This document shows, one piece after another, positions 1 through 4,988 of a stretch of DNA of 7,316 nucleotides; the stretch's first letter is position 1, and each line of letters opens with the position of its first letter. The DNA is from an uncultured Collinsella sp. (lineage in GTDB: Bacteria; Actinomycetota; Coriobacteriia; Coriobacteriales; Coriobacteriaceae), in the NCBI GenBank assembly GCA_934654625.1, contig CAKUGM010000063.1:1-7316 (forward strand). The letters run 5' to 3'. A program made the translations under genes and the position numbers. Below the pieces are notes generated by a model, which saw only the letters and a program-made list of their open reading frames with translations, ran no database searches and was not told where the DNA came from.

Positions 1-104
1 TTTTGCCAGCCGTGCCGCCGGACCGTCTGTTCTTTAAGGCGCCTTGCACAGTTAAAAATCTATCCGCCACCGCCAAAAGCACGCCACCTATTCTAGTGAG
101 ATTT

Positions 105-121
105 TTGACAACCGACGGTTG
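105..121 (+). promoter_or_regulatory. -35-like box overlapping a 13-bp palindrome
   Basis: TTGACA at 105-110 matches the consensus sigma-70 -35 hexamer exactly. A perfect 13-bp palindrome, CAACCGACGGTTG (109-121), overlaps its end and could be an operator half-overlapping the -35. The half-site CGGTTG recurs at 174-179. The weakness is the -10: at 15-19 bp spacing only poor matches such as CATGTG (128-133) are seen. An alternative promoter nearer the gene would use TTGTTC (177-182) and TAGTAT (201-206, 4/6 match) with an 18-bp spacer. The rest of 1-254 shows no convincing gene; it also holds an 8-bp palindrome CGTTAACG at 192-199. Assignment to the downstream methyltransferase gene is inference. 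Confidence 0.3.
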
Positions 122-237
122 CGGGTGCATGTGAGCTGCGGAAATGTGTCTAAACAAAGCAATGATGTCCGCTCGGTTGTTCCTGCCGCAACGTTAACGG
201 TAGTATGGTCGTGCAGTTTATTCCGCGCGTCGCCAAC

Positions 238-245
238 GGAAGGAG
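238..245 (+). promoter_or_regulatory. Ribosome binding site fixing a GTG start
   Basis: GGAAGGAG ends 9 nt before the GTG at 255. It is the strongest Shine-Dalgarno match in the window and supports the GTG start of the methyltransferase over any downstream ATG. Confidence 0.75.
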
Positions 246-254
246 CCTCGCACC

Positions 255-1100
255 GTGAACCGCGATTTTGCCTCATCGCTCATCCAGCTCAACAACACGT
301 TCTATCGCGAGCACGCTGCTTCCTTCTCCGACACGCGCCGAGCCCCCTGGCCTGGCTGGCTGCGCACCATGGACATCACGCTAGAGCAGATTGACGCGGC
401 CGACAACGAGCAACCGCTCCGCGTTTTCGATCTTGCCTGCGGCAATATGCGATTCGAGAACTTCGCCCTCGGCCGCCTGAGATCTTCAGTCCACGCCGGA
501 CGTCCCCTCGAGTTCTATGGCGTCGACTCATGCCAAGACCTCGCCACCGATGAGGGCGGATACGCTCGACGCATTCCCAACCTGCACTTCCAGGAAGTCG
601 ATGTGCTCGGCACACTGATGAAGCTCAACCCCGCCAATATGCCCGATGTGGTTTTCGATGCCCCACTCGCCGACATTTCGGTCTGCTTCGGCTTTATGCA
701 TCACGTGCCGTCATGCGAATACCGCGTGCGCGTGCTCGACGCCCTGGCACGCCAGACGCGCCCGGGCGGCATCATCGCTATCAGCTTTTGGGAATTCATG
801 AACGACGAGCGCATGGTGCGCAAGGCTGCTCGCGCCGAAGCCCGCGCCGAGCTCACGCCGCCATTCGAAGGGTATGACCCCTCGCAGCTCGAGGCGGGCG
901 ACCACCTCATCGGCTGGCAAAACGACCACCGCGCCTATCGTTACTGTCACCACTTTGACGATCAGCAAATCACCGATTTGGTAACAGGAGTGCGCGCATG
1001 GAGCGAGAACGGCGACTTCCCCGTACGCGAGCTAGCGCGCTTTCATGCCGACGGGCATAGCGGTGAGCTCAATCGCTATGTGATCTTGCAGAGAGTTTGA
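255..1100 (+). CDS. Trm9-like class I SAM-dependent methyltransferase
   Basis: This 281-residue protein is a Rossmann-fold methyltransferase, predicted cytosolic with no signal peptide or membrane segment. Motif I is VFDLACGN (residues 57-64), the acidic motif II region is YGVDSC (88-93), motif IV is around SVCFGFMHHV (142-151), and the post-motif region carries RPGG (169-172). Features recalling the Trm9/ALKBH8 tRNA wobble-uridine methyltransferase family are the N-terminal SFSDTRRAPWP (23-33, family pattern F-x-x-TR-x-x-PWP), the HH after strand 4 (149-150), and RYCHHF (229-234), where Trm9 has RYYHLF. In eukaryotes Trm9 methyl-esterifies 5-carboxymethyluridine at the wobble position; the substrate of this bacterial relative is unknown and the assignment is by motif only. 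It starts at GTG with GGAAGGAG 9 nt upstream. It converges on the NERD gene with 5 bp between stop codons and no room for a dedicated terminator. It could be another small-molecule methyltransferase. Confidence 0.85.
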   Translation: MNRDFASSLIQLNNTFYREHAASFSDTRRAPWPGWLRTMDITLEQIDAADNEQPLRVFDLACGNMRFENFALGRLRSSVHAGRPLEFYGVDSCQDLATDEGGYARRIPNLHFQEVDVLGTLMKLNPANMPDVVFDAPLADISVCFGFMHHVPSCEYRVRVLDALARQTRPGGIIAISFWEFMNDERMVRKAARAEARAELTPPFEGYDPSQLEAGDHLIGWQNDHRAYRYCHHFDDQQITDLVTGVRAWSENGDFPVRELARFHADGHSGELNRYVILQRV

Positions 1101-1105
1101 TTCCC

Positions 1106-2419
1106 TTAGCAGCATTCGCGCATGGGCGTCAGCTTCTGCAAGCGCTCGAGGTGGAGAAATTCCTTTCGTCCATTTGGGTCCCCGGACTCCCTAATTAGAC
1201 AGTCCGAAAATCGATCGAGCTCGCCTTTCGAGAAGAGGGGTGAAAGCCCCTGCAGGTCCCGCTCCGCATCCTCGATTACCTCGATAAAAGACTCCCCCTT
1301 GCAACCAAGGGCAGCAACGCAAGCATTATCGACCATCCACGGTCGCTCATTTGCCATCGAGAATGGGTCGACGTACACGACTATCTCGAAGATACGCTCG
1401 AAGGGAATCTGCGGATAACGCGTTGCGAACGCAGAAGCATGGCGTGCGCACTGCCGAACGCCCCCGTTGCGATTCCACGGGCTCTTGTTTCTGTCAACAG
1501 AATCTTCTGCCCCCGCGTAGGAGAGCACGTTCCCGTTTGCATCGACCGCAACGTGGGCGTAGCAAGACTTGACCTCGAGGATATAGACGGCATGCTCGGT
1601 TATCACTGCGCAATCGACCTGGCTGAAAAGCGGCTTTAGCGACCCTCGTGTTCTTAGATAGCCAAAACGCGATCCAGACCAGCTCCCCGATGACCCCTGC
1701 TGCAACTCGTCCGCGCTGCCGTTTCCGATATACAGATTCGGACATACGCGCGCTCCCTGTAGCAGTCCCTCGGCATGCGCCCGTTCATCCAAGGTGCTGT
1801 ACACGAACCATTCGGCCTGCAGGCCACGGCCCACTCTATTATTCTTCTTTGAAGCCTTGAGCTGATATCGGTCCTTCTTGGCATACTGCGAAATCAAACG
1901 ATAGGGCGCGAGCGGACCGACCTCCCCGCGCTCAAGCGGCTTGCCCGTCAGCTGGAACCAAGAGCTCGTGTAATAACGAGAGTGCGCAAAACGTTCAGCC
2001 GCATCAAGTTCATGCCTCGCCTTATCCCAGGCTTCCAACACTTCCCGATTGTTCTCGTTGATGCGCCTGATCCTCCATGCATACCAGCGCTTCAAGAGCG
2101 AAAAACGCGTCTTGAAATGCTTTGCCGCAATCCGATTACGGCGAGACAGGATGGGGCTCGCCGCCTTGCTTGCCACGGAGGCGTCCTTTGAAATCTCCGC
2201 CCGGCGCTCGTCATAATCGCTGGGAACGATAATCATTTCGCAATGCGGACAAACCGTACGCCGGCCAGAAAGCGCAGCCGTCGAAAGCGTGAACAATTCC
2301 AAACAATGCGGGCAAACAACAGATGGATCCGGGCGACCGAGAGACTGCGGACCGATAGCGGCAACATTTTGTGGCAACGGCCGCGCGCGGTGATTCTGTT
2401 TCTTCGTTTTCTTCCCCAT
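1106..2419 (-). CDS. Zinc-ribbon and NERD-domain nuclease-related protein
   Basis: This is a 437-residue protein when started at the ATG at 2419. A basic N-terminus (MGKKTKKQ) is followed by a zinc ribbon with two CPHC knuckles at residues 36-39 and 57-60, then a charged, probably helical stretch (about 75-150). A NERD (nuclease-related, PD-(D/E)XK-like) domain occupies about 195-355. Its core reads SQVDCAVITEHAVYILEVKS (266-285): D269, E282 and K284 fit the D...ExK catalytic set. The following Q-x-x-x-H helix (VRQCARHA, 321-328) and strand FEIVVYV (344-350) are also NERD-typical. NERD proteins are thought to act on nucleic acid; the zinc ribbon may bind DNA or RNA. No target is known. The start is uncertain: a GTG at 2488 would add 23 residues but has no Shine-Dalgarno, whereas the ATG at 2419 has a weak GGTGGGG just upstream. 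It is divergent from the TrmB-like gene, with 95 bp between the chosen starts and no clear promoter in that gap. Its GC is visibly lower than the helicase gene's, which fits accessory DNA. Confidence 0.85.
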   Translation of the reverse strand: MGKKTKKQNHRARPLPQNVAAIGPQSLGRPDPSVVCPHCLELFTLSTAALSGRRTVCPHCEMIIVPSDYDERRAEISKDASVASKAASPILSRRNRIAAKHFKTRFSLLKRWYAWRIRRINENNREVLEAWDKARHELDAAERFAHSRYYTSSWFQLTGKPLERGEVGPLAPYRLISQYAKKDRYQLKASKKNNRVGRGLQAEWFVYSTLDERAHAEGLLQGARVCPNLYIGNGSADELQQGSSGSWSGSRFGYLRTRGSLKPLFSQVDCAVITEHAVYILEVKSCYAHVAVDANGNVLSYAGAEDSVDRNKSPWNRNGGVRQCARHASAFATRYPQIPFERIFEIVVYVDPFSMANERPWMVDNACVAALGCKGESFIEVIEDAERDLQGLSPLFSKGELDRFSDCLIRESGDPNGRKEFLHLERLQKLTPMRECC

Positions 2420-2514
2420 AGCCCCACCAAACGCTGGAACGTGACGGTACTCTAATCTGGTAAAAACGATATCCCCTCGTGCGGACACGATTTGGACGCA
2501 TCTATTGGAGACCC

Positions 2515-3351
2515 ATGGGAAGCTTGCACGTCAGAACCCCCAAGAACTTTGTGTTAGAGGAGCGTCTGGAACGCTATGCCGACGCAATCGAGACGAATCC
2601 CGAGGGCTATATCGGTCATTGGCGCGAAGCCTGCGCCCCCGCCGGCCGCAAACCCTTTGCCCGCCTTCATCTCGATCTTGGCTGTGGAAAGGGAACATAC
2701 CTGGTAGAGCGTGCCAAAAACGAACCCGACACGCTCTTTATCGGCGCCGATCAAGAGCCCATCTGCATTGCCTACGCCGCGCAGCGTGTTGTCGAGGCGG
2801 GCATCGCAAACGCGGTCCTGGTCCCGCGCAAAGCGGGCTCGCTCGCGCGCATCTTTGGCGCTGGAGAGCTCGATGCCATCACGCTTAACTTCCCAACTCC
2901 ATGCCCCAAGGCTCGACATGCCGAGCAAAGGCTCGTCTACGTCGATACGCTCGCAAGCTTTCGCCCGCTCCTTGCCGCAAGCGGAACCGTCACGCTGCGC
3001 ACCGACAGCAAACCGCTGCGCGACTACGCCTTGGGCCAATTCGAAGCCGCAGGCTACCAGTCTCTTTGGATCAGCGACGACGTACGCGCCGAGCACCCTG
3101 AGCACCCCATGACCGAATACGAGCAGCGCACGCACGATATGGGTGCGCGCGTCTACGGTATCTGCGCAACCCCCGGTGCCGCCCCAAGCGAATCTCAGCT
3201 TGAAGCAGGCCGCGCGCAGAAGCAAAGCCTCGCCTGCTATCTGCCGCAAGACCTCGAAAGCCTCAATTACGTGCCCCTCGGCATGGAAGAGGCCGTCGAA
3301 AATTTCAAAAACCGCATGCGCAAAGGCAAAAAGCGTCTGCCACAAGGCTAA
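2515..3351 (+). CDS. trmB: TrmB-family tRNA (guanine-N7) methyltransferase homologue with altered active site
   Basis: This 278-residue cytosolic protein is recognised as a TrmB homologue, the family that makes m7G46 in tRNA. Visible motifs are the SAM loop LDLGCGKG (53-60), the second SAM acid in GADQEP (77-82), LNFPTPCPKARH (124-135) corresponding to the family's DPWPKxRH block, RTD (162-164) for KTD, and TEYE (200-203), the conserved C-terminal substrate motif. Two normally acidic positions are changed: T128 stands where E. coli TrmB has catalytic D144, and K106 stands about where it has D121. The tRNA-binding Lys (K132), D164 and TEYE remain. About 70 residues follow TEYE, ending in a basic stretch (KNRMRKGKKRL), longer than usual. 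The ATG at 2515 has GGAG at 2507-2510, only 4 nt away; an in-frame ATG at 2479 lacks such a site. The stop lies 19 nt before element A. It may be a divergent paralogue with a changed activity rather than the housekeeping enzyme. Confidence 0.8.
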   Translation: MGSLHVRTPKNFVLEERLERYADAIETNPEGYIGHWREACAPAGRKPFARLHLDLGCGKGTYLVERAKNEPDTLFIGADQEPICIAYAAQRVVEAGIANAVLVPRKAGSLARIFGAGELDAITLNFPTPCPKARHAEQRLVYVDTLASFRPLLAASGTVTLRTDSKPLRDYALGQFEAAGYQSLWISDDVRAEHPEHPMTEYEQRTHDMGARVYGICATPGAAPSESQLEAGRAQKQSLACYLPQDLESLNYVPLGMEEAVENFKNRMRKGKKRLPQG

Positions 3352-3370
3352 CGGAGCTTGGCCCACATCA

Positions 3371-3508
3371 AAAAATACGGTTATAGGTAGGTTTACCGAT
3401 TCTTTTGGAGTAGACCCCCTCAAGCCCAGAACAAAAGGCAGGAAATCTACACCTATCAACCGGTGCTACTCCGCCTTTCCCGTTCAACCTACCTATAACC
3501 GTATTTTT
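3371..3508 (+). repeat. 138-bp palindromic repeat, element A (MITE/REP-like)
   Basis: Two perfect 23-bp inverted repeats (3371-3393 and 3486-3508) flank a 92-bp interior. The arm begins AAAAATACGG and ends TATAGGTAGGTT. A second, inner stem pairs GGAGTAG (3407-3413) with CTACTCC (3466-3472), exactly 13 nt inside each arm, so the whole element can fold as a long interrupted hairpin. Element B at 4716-4853 has the same length and arm spacing. Reversed, its interior matches this one without gaps at 48 of 92 positions by hand count, against 27 of 92 in the direct orientation. No reading frame in the element looks coded, and no target-site duplication is evident. Because it lies 19 nt after the trmB stop and its right arm ends in a T-run, it might also end transcription. 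The strand given is arbitrary. Confidence 0.85.
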
Positions 3509-3698
3509 CTTCGTTGCCCTTGAAAATCGAGCCATCGTTCGCGCCCGCTGCGACGCTTGCCCATGCCATTCACCGATTCCAAACGGAAATTATTCAACGA
3601 GCGATAGGGCTGCTGTGCGTTGGGCATCAGCGAGATATGTACTACATGCTTTGTAACATATCCGCTCTGCGCTATTACCGGACTCCCCTCTGGTACTG
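3509..3698. other. Non-coding stretch between element A and the nuclease-like gene
   Basis: Together with element A this makes a 347-base gap with no convincing gene. Short frames here lack a ribosome binding site and recognisable content. The only structure seen is the dyad at 3634-3662 and a weak promoter-like pair, TTGTAA (3651-3656) and TATTAC (3673-3678), with a 16-bp spacer. It may be leftover from whatever brought in the downstream gene, but nothing in the sequence proves that. Confidence 0.4.
3634..3662 (+). promoter_or_regulatory. Dyad symmetry / possible operator upstream of the nuclease-like gene
   Basis: GATATGT (3634-3640) and ACATATC (3656-3662) are perfect 7-bp inverted repeats. 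Inside them TACA (3643-3646) pairs with TGTA (3652-3655) around a TGCTT loop, with only AC unpaired on the left. It overlaps the -35-like TTGTAA and lies 37 nt before the ATG. It could be a repressor site or an RNA hairpin; regulation by the downstream protein itself is speculation. Confidence 0.35.
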
Positions 3699-4754
3699 AT
3701 GATGCTGCCGCCGATCACCATCTGCGAAGCGGATAAGACACGGCGCTACCTGCGCGCGAACCCCACTATCGCCGAGGTGATCAACTCCTCTATTCATCTG
3801 CTCGTCCCCAATAGCAAGCATGAAACTGGCGCCGTCAACATCAAGCATCACGTGTGGAGTACCAAGCAACCAAAAAACGCCATTTGGGATACGGTCCTTG
3901 ACATCAAGGTCACCTCACCGCTCTTCACGCTCTTAACGCTGGCACCGCTCCTTTCCACCGAAAGCCTTGCGCTCATCATCTACGAACTGATGGGCAATTT
4001 CACCGTCTTTGAACCAAGCGAGCTGCTGGAAGAAATGCTAAAGCCCTACAAGGAAGAACTCCGCGAAGGCTCTGGGGGCTGGAGACGCGTCTACGGCACC
4101 GATGGCAAGCCCGGCGATTTATGGATGCGATCGCCACTCATCGACTTTGATGAACTCGATCGGTTCCTCGCGGAAACCAAGGGAATGTATGGCCACAAGC
4201 GTCTTGCACAGGCGGCGCAGATGGTGACCGGAATCGTATCATCTCCCTTTGAGGCACAGCTCTCCATGCTGCTCAATACCCCTCGCAGCAAAGGTGGCGA
4301 GGGCCTGGCGAGCATCTCCAACAATCACGAGGTTGCCCTCACCGCCGAGGCGCAAAAACTCTGCCGCAACAAAAAGGCGTTCATCGATCTCTATGTACTT
4401 TCCGACGATGGCACAAGAGACCTTGCCATTGAATGCCAAGGCAGAAGCGTTCATGGCACAGGCGGCGTCAAAGACATCGATGCCGATAGGGCAACAACGC
4501 TCGAATGTATGGGCATCGACGTGCTCATGGTCACATATCGGCAAATATCCGAGGTTAGCAAATTTGACGCGTTGCGAAGGCTCATCTTCCAAAAACTCGG
4601 CATGGCATACAAAGAGAAGACGCCACGTCAGAAAGCACAGGAAACCAAACTCCGGCAGAAGCTATTTCTGAACTGGAAGACACTTGGGAAGCAGGAACTC
4701 AAACGTGCTCGAAGGAAAAAACCGATTATAGGTAGGTTAGGCAAGAAGGGTTGA
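3699..4754 (+). CDS. Endonuclease-like protein with VSR/DUF559-type PD-(D/E)XK fold
   Basis: This 351-residue protein is predicted soluble. The N-terminal part (about 1-170) holds HLLVPN (33-38) and HHVWS (50-54), which loosely resemble the middle region of AbiEi-like antitoxin proteins; I see no N-terminal winged helix. The C-terminal part (about 180-300) fits a VSR/DUF559-like nuclease: helix SPFEAQLSMLL (182-192, E185), strand FIDLYVL (228-234, D230), strand LAIECQGRSVHG (242-253, E245, Q247, H252), then DADRATTLECMGIDVLMVT (261-279), the usual D-x-x-R...L...G...V-x-x-T helix-strand pair. Gln replaces the usual Lys or Asp of the ExK/ExD motif. The substrate is unknown. ATG at 3699 (or 3702) has no Shine-Dalgarno, and an in-frame stop at 3654 with no start codon between rules out a longer form, so translation may be leaderless or weak, or the 5' end may be lost. 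Residues 340-351 are encoded by repeat element B. The gene is bracketed by oppositely oriented elements A and B, suggesting acquired DNA. Confidence 0.75.
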   Translation: MMLPPITICEADKTRRYLRANPTIAEVINSSIHLLVPNSKHETGAVNIKHHVWSTKQPKNAIWDTVLDIKVTSPLFTLLTLAPLLSTESLALIIYELMGNFTVFEPSELLEEMLKPYKEELREGSGGWRRVYGTDGKPGDLWMRSPLIDFDELDRFLAETKGMYGHKRLAQAAQMVTGIVSSPFEAQLSMLLNTPRSKGGEGLASISNNHEVALTAEAQKLCRNKKAFIDLYVLSDDGTRDLAIECQGRSVHGTGGVKDIDADRATTLECMGIDVLMVTYRQISEVSKFDALRRLIFQKLGMAYKEKTPRQKAQETKLRQKLFLNWKTLGKQELKRARRKKPIIGRLGKKG

Positions 4755-4853
4755 GTAGCACTGGATTATAGTCATTCTTTTCCTGGGCTTTTATTCGTGA
4801 TTTAACCCACCTGCTCGCCAAGTTCACGACAACCTACCTATAACCGTATTTTT
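4716..4853 (-). repeat. 138-bp palindromic repeat, element B (MITE/REP-like)
   Basis: The right arm (4831-4853) is identical to the right arm of element A (3486-3508) over 23 bp. The left arm (4716-4738) matches its reverse complement at 20 of 23 positions, differing at arm positions 6, 7 and 10 (AAAAAACCGA instead of AAAAATACGG). The arms are 92 bp apart, exactly as in element A. The inner stem is kept at the same offset: TGAGTAG (4752-4758) with CTGCTCG (4811-4817), now with two T-G wobbles. The interior aligns with element A only when reversed, hence the minus strand. The left arm lies inside the nuclease-like gene and supplies codons 340-351 and the TGA at 4752-4754. Confidence 0.83.
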
Positions 4854-4948
4854 GCGCACTGACGCCAAGTGTGTACCTTTCCTGCGCCCTTCCGCGCCAG
4901 CCGATAAGGACTTTTTCCACGCTAGCGCCCAGCGTCGCGTCTCTCGGC

Positions 4949-4954
4949 CATAAT
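4949..4954 (+). promoter_or_regulatory. Possible -10 box for the helicase gene
   Basis: CATAAT matches the -10 consensus at 5 of 6 positions and lies 34 nt before the helicase ATG. No convincing -35 is found 16-18 bp upstream, where the sequence is GC-rich; a 5-bp inverted repeat (ACGCT 4919-4923, AGCGT 4931-4935) occupies that spot and might bind a regulator. The remainder of the 4755-4988 gap is mostly element B. Confidence 0.3.
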
Positions 4955-4988
4955 AGTTAGCGGACAAATTCGAGAGAAAGCAGCGCGC

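Noticed and set aside
2420..2488. N-terminal extension of the NERD protein from a GTG at 2488
   Set aside because: No Shine-Dalgarno precedes the GTG, and the added 23 residues show no family-like content; the ATG at 2419 with GGTGGGG is preferred, though not certain.
2554..3459. 301-codon open frame on the minus strand opposite the TrmB-like gene
   Set aside because: It is an antisense shadow of a gene with clear TrmB motifs, and its start lies inside repeat element A.
3371..3508. Element A as a simple intrinsic terminator only
   Set aside because: The arms are AT-rich and 92 bp apart, and a second copy with identical spacing exists, so a repeat element explains it better; a terminator side-function is not excluded.
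3143..3523. 126-codon plus-strand frame running from within trmB through element A
   Set aside because: It is out of frame with trmB, has no ribosome binding site or recognisable content, and crosses the repeat by chance.
3371..4853. CRISPR array
   Set aside because: The 23-bp units occur as inverted pairs, not as regularly spaced direct repeats, and no cas gene is present.
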